Numbered from the stretch's first letter, positions 1-9,690 are shown. The stretch is 64,000 nt of DNA from Rodentibacter haemolyticus (GCF_015356115.1 NZ_CP063056.1:1116001-1180000), one strand, 5' to 3'. Numbers and translations: made by a program. The notes: generated from the sequence alone by a model not told the origin.

Positions 1-212
1 AAGCACCGATTAATACCATTTTCAGCTTAAAAGAAAACGGCAAATATCGTTTAAAACTGCGGCATTTCTCTAGCGGTATCACGGGACGTGCTAAAGTACG
101 TGAACAACATATTCACCACGTAATGCAACAGTATGCTGATTTACTTGCAAAAGAATGTGCAAAAAATCCACATTTATGGTTTAATTTTTATGATTTTTGG
201 CAACAAAAATAA
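1..212 (+). CDS. C-terminal end of an LpxL-like acyltransferase (partial)
   Basis: The reading frame is open from the window edge (first full codon at 3) to TAA at 210-212, giving the last 69 residues of a protein. It ends in the motif WFNFYDFW, typical of the C-terminus of the LpxL/HtrB-like acyltransferases found beside MMPL exporters in aryl-polyene-type clusters. The start and catalytic HxxxxD region lie outside the window, so the assignment rests on the C-terminal motif and on the thioesterase, LolA-like and exporter genes that follow. Inferred role: acylation of a lipid or polyene product at the inner membrane. A different member of the family remains possible. Confidence 0.6.
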   Translation, partial: APINTIFSLKENGKYRLKLRHFSSGITGRAKVREQHIHHVMQQYADLLAKECAKNPHLWFNFYDFWQQK

Positions 213-266
213 AGTGAATTTAATTCACTATGGTGTGTACAATATGGGTTTAGATAGGAGAACAAT

Positions 267-692
267 ATGAAATTAGTTAAAACAGCAGGTGTAGTCACCG
301 CAGCGCTTATTATGGCAGCTTGTGCCCCGCGTGATACGACACATTATTATTCTATTCAAGAAGCGTTAAATTCATCACAAGCAAAAGAAATTCTCGATCC
401 GAGTGTGAAACTCTACTTTGGTAAAACGGCACCCGGTAAAGTTATTCGCAAGGGCATAACAACCAATCCGAAAACCAATGCACTGAATAAAAGTGATTTA
501 GAAGCTTGCCAATGGGTGTTTTTATCTGCCGTGAAAAAATTCCAAGAGCGTGCTAAGAAAGAAGGGGCAACCAAAGTCTCCAACTTAGTGAGTTACTATA
601 AGAAAAAAGAATATAGAAGTCCCTCTCAATACGAATGTCATGCAGGGCGAAGTATTGCAGGCGTAGCGCTAAAAGGCGATATTGTAAAATAA
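267..692 (+). CDS. small lipoprotein of the family often mislabelled 'excinuclease ABC subunit A'
   Basis: A 141-residue protein with a lipoprotein signal peptide: positive n-region (MKLVK), hydrophobic core and lipobox MAAC with the lipidated Cys at residue 19. The mature part is polar, Lys-rich and has two further Cys residues (EACQW and YECHAG), which may form a disulfide. Pasteurellaceae and Neisseria carry homologues whose database name 'excinuclease ATPase subunit' is a transferred error, since no ATPase motif is present. The start is supported by AGGAG at 256-260. It sits between acyltransferase and thioesterase genes but is closed by its own terminator, so it may not belong to that pathway. 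Function unknown. Confidence 0.8.
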   Translation: MKLVKTAGVVTAALIMAACAPRDTTHYYSIQEALNSSQAKEILDPSVKLYFGKTAPGKVIRKGITTNPKTNALNKSDLEACQWVFLSAVKKFQERAKKEGATKVSNLVSYYKKKEYRSPSQYECHAGRSIAGVALKGDIVK

Positions 693-699
693 ATTTCGT

Positions 700-729
700 A
701 AAATGTGCGGCAAACTGACCGCACTTTTT
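700..729 (+). terminator. terminator built from two opposed uptake sequences
   Basis: GTGCGG at about 705-710 pairs with CCGCAC at about 719-724, flanked by an A-run on the left and five T residues on the right. The right arm is part of an uptake sequence (ACCGCACTT). It follows the lipoprotein stop codon by a few bases and overlaps the leader of the next gene. Confidence 0.7.
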
Positions 730-736
730 GATCACT

Positions 737-1192
737 ATGAGAATGAAAAAACATATTTATTGCAAACATCAATCTGAGTATGAGGTTCAGTTCTTTGATG
801 TGGATTCAATGAACATTATGTGGCATGGGCATTATGTAAAATACCTAGAAATGGCGCGCTGTGCCTTTTTGGACGAAATTGGTTATACCTATGATGTCAT
901 GCGTGAACAGGGTTTTGCGTATCCGATCGTGGCACTTGATTTGAAATATGTCAAACCGGCACTTTTCCGCCAAAAAATTCGCGTGGAACTAGCCTTAATC
1001 GAATATGAAAGCTGTATCCGATTTGATTATGTTATTGTTGATGTGATAACCGGTGAAAAGCTAACTAAAGGCTCGACGACCCAAATGGCAATTGAAATTG
1101 CAAGCCGAGAAACACAATTTGAAACGCCATTATCGTGGCGAAATGCGGTGCAAAATTTTAAGGGTTTTCGACCGCTTGTAGGGGAACGCTAA
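737..1192 (+). CDS. acyl-CoA/ACP thioesterase, hotdog fold (YbgC/FadM-like)
   Basis: About 151 residues. The N-terminal motif VQFFDVDSMNIMWHGHYVKY matches the 4-hydroxybenzoyl-CoA thioesterase pattern, in which an Asp precedes a glycine/histidine-rich turn at the start of the central helix. It probably releases an acyl product from CoA or a carrier protein in the cytoplasm. Its stop codon overlaps the start of the LolA-like gene (TAATG), so the two are translationally coupled. The frame is open to TTG at 728, but ATG at 737 or 743 is likelier; neither has a good Shine-Dalgarno site. The neighbours suggest a role in an aryl-polyene-like pathway rather than general fatty-acid metabolism. Confidence 0.8.
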   Translation: MRMKKHIYCKHQSEYEVQFFDVDSMNIMWHGHYVKYLEMARCAFLDEIGYTYDVMREQGFAYPIVALDLKYVKPALFRQKIRVELALIEYESCIRFDYVIVDVITGEKLTKGSTTQMAIEIASRETQFETPLSWRNAVQNFKGFRPLVGER

Positions 1193-1776
1193 TGAAAAAA
1201 TATCTGTTTTTACTTTTACTTTTTTTTAGTCCGCTTTCATGGGGATTTTCTCAAGCCGAGCTGATTCAACAATTACAAAAACCGCAATCCGTACAAGGTG
1301 ATTTTAGTCAGCAACGTTTTTTAAAATCGTTAGTAAAGCCGATTGTTGCCACCGGAAAATTTACTTTAGTGGCAAAAAAAGGGCTACTATGGCAAATGGA
1401 AAAACCGTTTGCGAGCCAAATGAAAGTGACTGCTCAGGGGATTTTTCAGTGGAATGGTTCAAACTGGGTGACTAATTCCAGTATGGGGCAAGCGGAACAA
1501 ATCCAATTGTTTTTAGGATTACTTAGTGGCGATATATCCGCATTATCAAGCCAATTTGAGTTTAGCCTGACGGGGTCTGCTTCAAATTGGCAATTATTGT
1601 TAAAACCAAACAGTTTATTGATGAAACAAATTTTTGATCAAATTACCATTGAGGGCGATATTGTGGTTAATTCGATCGAGCTGAAAGAAAAACAAGGCGA
1701 TCGCACCCTTATTCAATTTAAAAATATACGATTAAATCAGCCGTTATCGGCTTTGGCACAATCGGCATTAAATTAG
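1192..1776 (+). CDS. LolA-like outer-membrane lipoprotein carrier
   Basis: A 194-residue protein with a cleavable signal peptide (MKKYLFLLLLFFSPLSWG, cut near residue 18-20). The mature domain has the LolA-like series of beta strands, with QGDFSQQRFLKSL near the N-terminus and LLWQMEKPF in the middle; LolA-type carriers have comparable motifs. It is shorter and more divergent than housekeeping LolA and lies between a thioesterase and an MMPL exporter. That context marks the dedicated carriers of aryl-polyene-type clusters, thought to move a lipidic product through the periplasm. It starts inside the previous stop codon and is followed 12 bases later by the exporter gene. Confidence 0.8.
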   Translation: MKKYLFLLLLFFSPLSWGFSQAELIQQLQKPQSVQGDFSQQRFLKSLVKPIVATGKFTLVAKKGLLWQMEKPFASQMKVTAQGIFQWNGSNWVTNSSMGQAEQIQLFLGLLSGDISALSSQFEFSLTGSASNWQLLLKPNSLLMKQIFDQITIEGDIVVNSIELKEKQGDRTLIQFKNIRLNQPLSALAQSALN

Positions 1777-1788
1777 AACCTTTGTAAA

Positions 1789-4059
1789 ATGTCTCGTTAT
1801 CTCACCGCTTGTCGAACGCTTTATGCTCTGATGATTATTGGAGCCGTGCTATTTTTAGGCCTCCAAATACAGAAAAATCATCTGCTTGAAACCGATCTCA
1901 AAGCCTTGTTACCCCAAGAACAACATTGGTCAGCGGTGCAATCTAAAGCCGATCAGATTCAAGAACAGCAGCTTAACCGCCAATTCATCGCTTTAATCGG
2001 GCATTCTAATCGTGCTAAAGCCTTTACTCTCGCAGAACAGCTGAGTAAACAGTGGCAACAAAGCCATCTATTCACTCGAATCGACAACAAATTTCAGCCG
2101 AACATCAGTCAACTTCAACAAGAGATTGATTCGTTAAGTGTTGCGGGTCTGCCGGAAAATCAGCGTAATCAGTTACTCACGAATGCAAAAGGATATTTTC
2201 AGCAATATGCCGAACAAATAGTGAACCCTTTTGCGCAAACCGGTTTGATAACAATCGAACGGGATTGGCTTGGGTTTGGGCGTTTTATCAATCAACATCG
2301 GCTTTCACCGAATATTCAATGGAATGCGGAAAATGGAATGGTCTTTATCTCCGCAGATAAATACACTTGGGTTTTGCTAAGAGCGGAGCTGAATCAAAAG
2401 GATTTTTTTACGCCAAGTCAGTCGTTATTGAAATTCACGGAACAAAATAGGCAATTTATTGAAGTACAACAAGGTGAGCTCTTACTGGCATCCACCTCTC
2501 TTTTTTCCGCATATGCCAAGCAACAAGCAGAGCAAGAAAGCATTCTGATGAGTACGCTTGGAATTGGTTTAACACTATTGTTATTGGTTAGCGTATTTCG
2601 GACACTACGCGTACTTTGGTTGTTTTTGCCTATTGTGGTAGGAATGTTATTTGGTGTAGTGGCAACCCTGTTGTTTTTCGGGCAAATACATATTTTAACG
2701 CTGGTAGTCGGCACAAGTCTTGTCGGCGTACTCATTGATTTTCCGCTACATTGGCTTTCCTCATCACTCTTTAATTTAAATTGGCAGCCGCAACAAGCAA
2801 TGAACCGTTTACGTTTCACGTTCTTTATTAGCCTTTTCGTTACATTGCTGGGGTACGGCCTGCTTGGTTTTACGCCATTACCGGTGTTAAAACAGACCGC
2901 ACTTTTCTCCGCTTTTGCTTTAATTGGCGCAATTTGTGCGACTTTGCTTTATTTACCGCCGTTATTTAAGAATTACCGTCACAACAAGCGATCAAACCCT
3001 TTTGAAATTTTTCAAGTTACATTGAACAAAAAAACGAAAATCTGTTTGTTTGTCGCATTGTTAATTTTTGTTGGTATCGGATTGAGTAAAAGTAAATGGC
3101 AAGATGATATTCGCCAATGGATAGCAATGCCACCGCAGCTGGTAGCGCAATTGCAACAAATTGCAAAACTGACGGGAATAGATTTCGGCAGTCAATATTT
3201 TTTGGTCGTAGCGGAAGATGATAACGCATTGCTAGAACAATCCCGCCGGTTGAGCCGGCAATTAGAAAGCCGACAAATCGCACATCAATCATTAAGCCAA
3301 TGGTTATTATCCGAGGATGAGCAAAAAAATTTTATTGCAGAAGTTAGCCAAAAAATTAACTCGGAGGATTATGCTATTTTGGAAGAAATCGGCATACCGC
3401 TTGGTGCAGTGGAAAACTCACTAAAAGATTTGGCAAATAAACCGCTTATAAACTTACAACAAGCCTTAAAAACTCAGTTCGGTCAAGCTTGGCAATCTCT
3501 GTATTTAGGCGATTTAGGGGAGCATCACATTGGCGGTATAGTAAAAATAACAAATCCTCAAAATATCACCGCACTTACCGAATTGGCGGACAATCAACAT
3601 ATTTTCTTACAGGATAAACGCGCCTCTTTAAATCTCTCGTTTCAGGAAACTCGCAATCAAGCCGCTTGGTTGAAATTACTCTCTTTTTTATTCGCAGGTT
3701 TATTACTGTGGAAATATTTCGGATTGAAGAAAAGCGCAAAAATGTTACTGATTCCGTTTTCTGCAATCATCATGACGGTGGCAATTTTCGGCTGGTTTAA
3801 CTTACCAATAAGTCTGTTTGTAATGTTTGGTTTACTACTGGTTTCTGCTATCGGTATAGATTACACCGCTTATATGCAAACGGCAAAAGAACCGATAAAA
3901 GATAAAAAAGTTTCTATTCTATTGGCCTGTTGTACCACGCTTATTTCGTTTATTTTGCTCGGACTTAGCACAACGCCTACCGTATCGGCCTTTGGGTTAA
4001 GTGTAGGAATAGGTATCGTACTCACCTTGTTTATGACATTTTATTATGTTAGAGAATAA
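1789..4059 (+). CDS. MMPL/RND-family inner-membrane exporter
   Basis: A 756-residue membrane protein with the duplicated MMPL/RND layout. A first membrane segment near residues 10-27 is followed by a periplasmic domain to about residue 245 and a block of hydrophobic helices at about 250-400. A second periplasmic domain (about 435-620) and a second helix block (about 630-756) repeat the pattern. The second block contains SAIGIDYTAYM, the usual Asp/Tyr signature of helix 4 in proton-driven RND exporters; the first has VGVLIDFPLHW at the equivalent place. Homologues in aryl-polyene clusters export the lipid-linked product together with the LolA-like carrier. The length is normal for the family. 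No further biosynthetic genes follow, so the cluster seems to end here. Confidence 0.85.
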   Translation: MSRYLTACRTLYALMIIGAVLFLGLQIQKNHLLETDLKALLPQEQHWSAVQSKADQIQEQQLNRQFIALIGHSNRAKAFTLAEQLSKQWQQSHLFTRIDNKFQPNISQLQQEIDSLSVAGLPENQRNQLLTNAKGYFQQYAEQIVNPFAQTGLITIERDWLGFGRFINQHRLSPNIQWNAENGMVFISADKYTWVLLRAELNQKDFFTPSQSLLKFTEQNRQFIEVQQGELLLASTSLFSAYAKQQAEQESILMSTLGIGLTLLLLVSVFRTLRVLWLFLPIVVGMLFGVVATLLFFGQIHILTLVVGTSLVGVLIDFPLHWLSSSLFNLNWQPQQAMNRLRFTFFISLFVTLLGYGLLGFTPLPVLKQTALFSAFALIGAICATLLYLPPLFKNYRHNKRSNPFEIFQVTLNKKTKICLFVALLIFVGIGLSKSKWQDDIRQWIAMPPQLVAQLQQIAKLTGIDFGSQYFLVVAEDDNALLEQSRRLSRQLESRQIAHQSLSQWLLSEDEQKNFIAEVSQKINSEDYAILEEIGIPLGAVENSLKDLANKPLINLQQALKTQFGQAWQSLYLGDLGEHHIGGIVKITNPQNITALTELADNQHIFLQDKRASLNLSFQETRNQAAWLKLLSFLFAGLLLWKYFGLKKSAKMLLIPFSAIIMTVAIFGWFNLPISLFVMFGLLLVSAIGIDYTAYMQTAKEPIKDKKVSILLACCTTLISFILLGLSTTPTVSAFGLSVGIGIVLTLFMTFYYVRE

Positions 4060-4479
4060 AGCGGTTTCATCACATTTGGGGATAGCAGATGATGAAATTA
4101 CACGGTATCATGTGGCAAAATCGTAGAATTTGTGGCCTTGCTATAGGTTTTATGAGTGCGACTGTGCGGCTTTATTAATGGGCTTATCCATCCCCTTAGC
4201 TATACGAGTTTGAATCTATAAGTACATATAATCATTGATAAAATTTTGATTTATTTAACTAATGAACAAAGGACGCTATGCTCTTGACATTCCTATGTTC
4301 ATTCAAAAATCACACCTTGAGTAATAATCGCATAATACCGAAAAATAAATCAAAAACCGACCGCACTTTTATTAACCAAGAAGATATGTGAGCCTCTTGA
4401 ATATTCGCCCTAATTATTTGAAGTAAGTCGGGATTAGTTTCGATAAGTTTTGATATGATGGCAAAGTAGATATCCAATA

Positions 4480-4575
4480 TTGCCCCCTTATTGATTTAAT
4501 TTATAATCACTCCTTTATTTTTTATATCGGGAAAGCATTATGAGTTTATTTGAGCGAATTTTTCATTCCGTTTGA
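4480..4575 (+). pseudogene. 5' remnant of a PACE transporter gene
   Basis: ATG at 4540 opens 11 codons encoding MSLFERIFHSV before TGA at 4573. The same first ten residues and a recognisable leader (TTTAATTTATAAT followed by a purine-rich ribosome site) precede the intact PACE gene at 9893. This is therefore a truncated duplicate whose remainder is missing. Because the two copies flank the trimeric adhesin, they record a duplication or insertion event. Comparison of the copies also fixes the start of the intact gene. Confidence 0.75.
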
Positions 4576-4617
4576 GGCTGAAATAGATTAACCCCTTAAG
4601 TAAAATTAGGGTATTGT

Positions 4618-4642
4618 GTCGCCCTTTTATTATTCGGGCGAC
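4618..4642 (+). terminator. hairpin in the leader of the trimeric adhesin gene
   Basis: GTCGCCC at 4618-4624 pairs with GGGCGAC at 4636-4642 across an 11-base loop and is followed by a T-rich stretch. It ends 32 bases before the adhesin ATG. It could end transcription from upstream, or act as a leader hairpin if the promoter lies before it. Only the structure is seen. Confidence 0.5.
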
Positions 4643-4674
4643 TTATTGTTCTTAAACTTAGTAAGAGGTATTTT

Positions 4675-7600
4675 ATGAACAAAATATTTAAAGTTATTTG
4701 GAATCATACAACACAAACTTGGGTTGCCGTTTCTGAGCTAGATAAAGCCAGAGGCAAAACAAAATCAATCAAAAAAACAACCGCACTTTCAACCCTCGCA
4801 ATTTCATTAATGACTGCCGGCGCTACGGTAATTGGCGGGCAGGCTTTAGCTGCGAATATTGAGATCAATACGAGCGACAATGCTTCAGCAACCGGTATAA
4901 ACTCAATGGCTATCGGTGGAAATTCAAAGGCTTCAGGCAAAAATAGTATCGCGATGGGTGTAAACGCTAATGTAACAAATACTCGTGGTATTGCCATTGG
5001 TGAAAATTCATCTTCTGTTCATCAGCAGGGTATTGCTATTGGTTTTGCAGCAAAAACCTCAACGGATCGTGGTAATAACGGTATTGCGATTGGAACGGAA
5101 GCAAATGCCTCACATCATCAAACTATTGCGATCGGTTGGAAAGCAGAGGCAAGTGATAATTCAGCGATAGCAATGGGTTGGGCCGCAAATGCAAGCGGTG
5201 AAGCAACAGTAGCGGTTGGTCCTCAAGCTAAAGCTTACCTGAACGACTCTATTTCAATCGGTCGTAATGCAACCAGCAATGCTTTACAAAGTATTGCCAT
5301 CGGTTACAGCACACAAGTTACCGGACAAGATGCGATCGGCATGGGGCGTGATACTAATGTTACAGGGCAAAGTGCGGTCGCAATTGGTAATGGATCAAAA
5401 TCACATCTACAAGATTCCGTGGCATTAGGTTCTGAATCCGAAACATCAAATGGTACTGCGGTAACATCGGCAACAGTTAATAATATTACCTATAGTGGCT
5501 TTAAAGGTGCTTTAACGCGTAAAACACTTAACCGTGTTGTTTCCGTAGGAATAGCAGGCAACGAACGTCAAATTCAAAATGTGGCTGCGGGTAACATTTC
5601 CGCTGATTCTACTGATGCGATTAACGGTTCTCAGCTTTATATGGTCTCATACGAGTTATCGAAGAAACTCAGCGGTGGTGAAGAAAGTTACTTACACGTA
5701 AATGATGGTTCAAAAACAACCTTAAACGGTAACCAGACAACCAATAAAGGCTCATACGGTCAAACTGGCGGCGCATTAACCAAAGGTTCTATTGCCGTGG
5801 GCGTGAATGCCGTGGCAAGCGGTTCGGGTGGTTTGGCAATTGGACAAAATACCACGGCAAGAGGGGACAATAGCATTGCCATGGGATTAGGCACTAACGC
5901 AAATGCCTCAGATGCAGTTGGTATTGGTAACGGTGCGGCAGCGAATGGCGTAAGTTCTGTCGCAATCAGCAAAGGAGCAACCGCTGCTTCAAGAGCCGTA
6001 GCAATCGGTGAAAGTAGCAACGCACAAGCCCGCTCGGTTGCGATTGGTAACTCTGCCACTACATCAGGCTCTAATTCCGTAGCAATGGGAAATCAGGCAA
6101 ATGCCAATAAAGAGAGCGCAGCATTAGGTTTCAATGCTACGGCAAGTAACGTTAATACAACAGCTTTGGGCGCTAACAGTAAAGCTTCATCAGTGAATGC
6201 AACTGCATTAGGATATTTAGCCAATGCTGAAGGTTTAGATGCGACAGCTTTAGGTTCAAACAGTATTGCGCGTGAAATTAATGCCACAGCAGTAGGATAT
6301 TCGGCATTAGCTCTCGGTATTGGGTCTAGCGCCCTTGGTTCGGATACGAATGCCAGTCATTATCTAACCACTGCGATTGGTTCACACGCTAAAGCTCTCG
6401 CCGAATCGGCCACAGCCTTGGGGGAACGGGCTGAAGCAACAGCGAATTTTTCAACGGCAGTAGGTTCAACGGCTTTTGCTAAAGGCGAGGAGTCTATCGC
6501 AATCGGACATTTGTCAAATGCAACCGGAATCGCTAGCACCGCTATCAACAATTTAGCCAGCTCCTCCGGGAATTACAGCACAGCAATCGGTTTAAGAACC
6601 GAAGCGATCGGGGAAAACTCGGTTTCTATCGGACGACAAGGTAAGGCAATTGGTGACAACTCAATCTCTATGGGGACTTATACCGAAGCGGTGGGCAATC
6701 TTACGATTGCAATGGGTTATCAAGCAAAAGCACAGAATGACGGCGATGTCGCTATTGGTAATAGTGCTACATCATCGGGCGGGCAATCAACCGCACTTGG
6801 TCAAAGTTCAAGTGCAACAGGCTTAGAAGCGACGGCATTAGGTTATAGCTCTTCGGCTAACGAGCTCGGTTCGGTGGCAGTGGGTAGATTATCTAACGCC
6901 ACTTACTCCGCTGTTGCACTAGGTTCTGAGGCAAAAGCAAGAGCTGCCTTCGCTACTGCATTAGGTGCCGGTTCCAATGCAAGTGATTCGTGGGCGTTAG
7001 CATTAGGCTATAAATCAAACGCGACCTTACATGGTTCTGTAGCATTAGGTTATCAAGCTGAAACCACTGAAGGAACGGCGGTGAATAATGCAACAGTAAA
7101 TGGCATTATCTACAATGGCTTCGCCGGTGTTTTAAAAGATACGCATTACGTTGTATCCGTGGGTAAACAAGGAGCAGAACGTCAAATTCAAAATGTGGCG
7201 GCAGGTAGAATTTCCGAAGATTCCACTGATGCGATCAACGGTTCACAGCTTTATGCCGTGATAACCCGGTCTGCATGGAAAACCAATGTAGGTGGTAACA
7301 AGGCAACCGATGCTAATACGACATTAGCCAACATTAATTCCGGTGATACTGTAAATTTCAACGGCGGTAACGGGATTGAAATTAGTCGTACTTTTACAAC
7401 CGTAAATGGTACTGACACAGTTGAATACGGTTTCGCAACAAAAGTTGACAACAAAACCATTAAAATTGACGATGCCGGAAATATTGCCGCTAATACGACC
7501 GCACTTTCACCAAATACCACAACAGGCAAAATTGATGTTCCAAACAATGGCGATAACTTAGTAAATGCCTCAACTGTTGCCAATGCGATCAATCACAGCG

Positions 7601-8148
7601 GTTGGAAGATTAAAGGTAATGGAACTGAAACCGGCTTAGTAAATCCGGGCGATAATGTGAACTTCAATGCAGGTTCAGGGCTTAACGTGAAGGTTGAGGC
7701 CAATGGAAACGATGGCTTTAATGTAACTTACGCCCTAGCAAATACTACTGCTGAAGTTGTTGATGGTAAAGCAAATGTGACGGACGGTAATGCGATCCTA
7801 AACGGAACACAGGTCGCTGATTTGGTTAACAATGCTTCATTTAACGTTACTACGGCGAAAAATAATAAGGATATTGATGAGAGTAAAAACGATGGCGAAA
7901 GCGCTATCAAAGCAGGCGATAGCATCACTTATATTGCAGGGAATAATTTAGAAGTCAAAAAAGAAGGTACGAATATTACCTATGCATTATCAAAAAATGT
8001 CAATATTACAGAAAACTTAACGGTAAATGGCGACACTACCGTAGGTAATTTGACGGTTAACCCGAACTCAAATATTAATATGGGAAATAATGTCATCCAT
8101 AACGTGAGTGCCGGTGTGGCGGATAATGATGCGGTAAATGTTAGCTAA
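4675..8148 (+). CDS. trimeric autotransporter adhesin, N-terminal 1157 residues before an in-frame TAA
   Basis: Type Vc surface adhesin. Residues 1-25 form an extended signal peptide region (MNKIFKVIWNHTTQTWVAVSE), followed by a hydrophobic stretch and a predicted cut after GGQALA. Two YadA-like head regions of roughly 14-residue AIG/ALG repeats follow (about residues 65-260 and 360-800). Each ends in a neck carrying RQIQNVAAG and STDAINGSQLY (about residues 300 and 840). A stalk with NGSGWK/HSGWKI modules begins after residue 860. Translation stops at codon 1158, where the motif DAVNVSQL has TAA in place of the Gln codon CAA; the frame then continues to 9624 with a complete membrane anchor. 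As written, the product lacks an anchor and should not reach the surface. The ribosome site AAGAGG lies 8-13 bases upstream. Several uptake sequences lie inside the gene. Confidence 0.85.
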   Translation: MNKIFKVIWNHTTQTWVAVSELDKARGKTKSIKKTTALSTLAISLMTAGATVIGGQALAANIEINTSDNASATGINSMAIGGNSKASGKNSIAMGVNANVTNTRGIAIGENSSSVHQQGIAIGFAAKTSTDRGNNGIAIGTEANASHHQTIAIGWKAEASDNSAIAMGWAANASGEATVAVGPQAKAYLNDSISIGRNATSNALQSIAIGYSTQVTGQDAIGMGRDTNVTGQSAVAIGNGSKSHLQDSVALGSESETSNGTAVTSATVNNITYSGFKGALTRKTLNRVVSVGIAGNERQIQNVAAGNISADSTDAINGSQLYMVSYELSKKLSGGEESYLHVNDGSKTTLNGNQTTNKGSYGQTGGALTKGSIAVGVNAVASGSGGLAIGQNTTARGDNSIAMGLGTNANASDAVGIGNGAAANGVSSVAISKGATAASRAVAIGESSNAQARSVAIGNSATTSGSNSVAMGNQANANKESAALGFNATASNVNTTALGANSKASSVNATALGYLANAEGLDATALGSNSIAREINATAVGYSALALGIGSSALGSDTNASHYLTTAIGSHAKALAESATALGERAEATANFSTAVGSTAFAKGEESIAIGHLSNATGIASTAINNLASSSGNYSTAIGLRTEAIGENSVSIGRQGKAIGDNSISMGTYTEAVGNLTIAMGYQAKAQNDGDVAIGNSATSSGGQSTALGQSSSATGLEATALGYSSSANELGSVAVGRLSNATYSAVALGSEAKARAAFATALGAGSNASDSWALALGYKSNATLHGSVALGYQAETTEGTAVNNATVNGIIYNGFAGVLKDTHYVVSVGKQGAERQIQNVAAGRISEDSTDAINGSQLYAVITRSAWKTNVGGNKATDANTTLANINSGDTVNFNGGNGIEISRTFTTVNGTDTVEYGFATKVDNKTIKIDDAGNIAANTTALSPNTTTGKIDVPNNGDNLVNASTVANAINHSGWKIKGNGTETGLVNPGDNVNFNAGSGLNVKVEANGNDGFNVTYALANTTAEVVDGKANVTDGNAILNGTQVADLVNNASFNVTTAKNNKDIDESKNDGESAIKAGDSITYIAGNNLEVKKEGTNITYALSKNVNITENLTVNGDTTVGNLTVNPNSNINMGNNVIHNVSAGVADNDAVNVS

Positions 8149-9624
8149 TTAAAAGATACGGTAAATGCTGCAAAAACAGAAGTAAAAGAGGGTGACGGAA
8201 TCTCTGTTGTAAAAACATCTAATGGTACGGCAGATGTTTATACAGTAAGTGTAAACAATACGACAGGAAAGGTAACTGCAAAGGGTAATGTCTCTGTTGC
8301 CGACCAAAATAGCTACTTAAAGGCGGGTGAAGTCGAGAAGCTAGTTAATGGTGCATTCTGGAAAGTTGGCGATAATGATGGAACAGTGAAACATAATGTT
8401 ACCGCCGGTAACCAAGTGGATTTTATCAATGGGCAAGGTACAACCTCTGTCGTTACCCAAGAGGCTGACGGTAAAAATAAAGTGAGCTTTGATGTGAATG
8501 TCGATGGTAAAACTACGGACTATACTGAAGCTCCTGTTTATCAAAAAGATGCAAATGGTAACATTGTGAAAGCTCCGGATGGTAAGCCTGTGCAAGAGAA
8601 AAATGCAGACGGTACGCCTAAAACCATTAAGCAGGTTTCCGTCTTAACCGGTGATATTACCCCTGTAAGAGATCTCTCTGATCCAAATGCCGGTAAGGTT
8701 AAATTTGACGCCACAAATGGTAGTATTGCCACTGTGGAGCAAGTAGCTGATGCGATTAACGGCAGTGGTTGGAAAACGACAGATAAGGACGGTAAGACCG
8801 TATTGGTTAATCCGGGTGCAACAGTTAACTATGTGAACGGTAAAAATACTAAAGCGAACGTAACAAAAAATGCTAGCGGTGGAGTTGATGTCACTTACGA
8901 TGTCGATGTAACCGTTCCAACTACATCAACATCGGTGGAGGCTTCAGGCAAAGCACAGTTGGATAATCCGGCAGAAGGCAATGCGTTTGTTAATGCAACC
9001 ACAATGCGGGATACCATCAATAATGTGTCGCATACCATTACTTCCGTTAATAAACCGACAGAGCAAGTGGTAGCAAATAATGGTGTAACTACCAAAGTGA
9101 AAGCCGGCAACACAGTAACCTATGCAGCCGGTAAAAACTTAGTGGTAAGACAAGACGGTTCAACAATGACTTATGGGCTTGCAAGAGATATTGATATCAA
9201 TAGCGTTCAATTCAACGGTGGACCAACCATTACGAACACTGCTGACGGCGATCTTAAAGTGGCAAAAGCAGATGGTTCTGCGGCAAGAATCACTAATGTG
9301 GCAGCTGGTAAAGCACCTACTGATGCAGTCAATGTTTCTCAATTAGATGACAAAATTGGCAACTTAAACAACAAGATCAATAAAAATAATAAAGGAAATC
9401 GTGCCGGTATCGCTTCTGTGGCGGCAATGGCGAATATTCCTCAGGTTTACTTACCGGGTAAATCGGGTCTTGGTGTAGGTGTCGGTACTCGTGAAGGACA
9501 AGCTGCCTTAGCGGTAGGTTATTCACGTTCATCAGATAATGGTAAACACATCATTAAATTATCTGTTGGTGTTGATAGCCAAAGTAAATCTACCGCTGCT
9601 GCAGGTTATATGTATCAGTGGTAA
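8149..9624 (+). pseudogene. C-terminal stalk and YadA membrane anchor of the interrupted adhesin
   Basis: The 491 codons after the TAA at 8146-8148 stay in the frame of the upstream gene without another stop; together they would encode about 1649 residues. They contain more stalk modules (GSGWKTTDKDGKTVLVNPG), an intact DAVNVSQL neck near 9330 and a short coiled coil. The last 70 or so residues are a canonical YadA anchor (RAGIASVAAMANIPQ to the terminal AGYMYQW). An internal ATG at 8386 could only give a 412-residue product without a signal peptide. Either the gene was switched off by a C-to-T change, or the stop is a sequencing error or is read through. Confidence 0.85.
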
Positions 9625-9690
9625 GAACCAAGGATTTGTTCATTTAAACAACACTCTGTGAGAATGTCCGAATCCTAAAACAAAATGATT

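Larger units (their letters stand above)
4060..4674. other. 615-bp intergenic stretch with degraded repeats
   Basis: No intact gene is seen. The stretch holds an uptake sequence near 4366-4374 and a possible decayed MITE of the GGTATTATG family, with GGTATCATG near 4103 on the left and CATAATACCG near 4332-4341 on the right. It also holds a broken copy of the PACE transporter leader and start (about 4480-4575) and a hairpin at 4618-4642 just before the adhesin gene. Confidence 0.5.

Noticed and set aside
5760..6551. Minus-strand open frames within the trimeric adhesin
   Set aside because: The regular AIG repeat coding produces open antisense frames (repeating PIA/ALA peptides); none resembles a protein family.
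4985..9624. The adhesin head repeats as a CRISPR-like or minisatellite array
   Set aside because: The periodicity is at protein level with degenerate DNA, and the frame codes for YadA head motifs.
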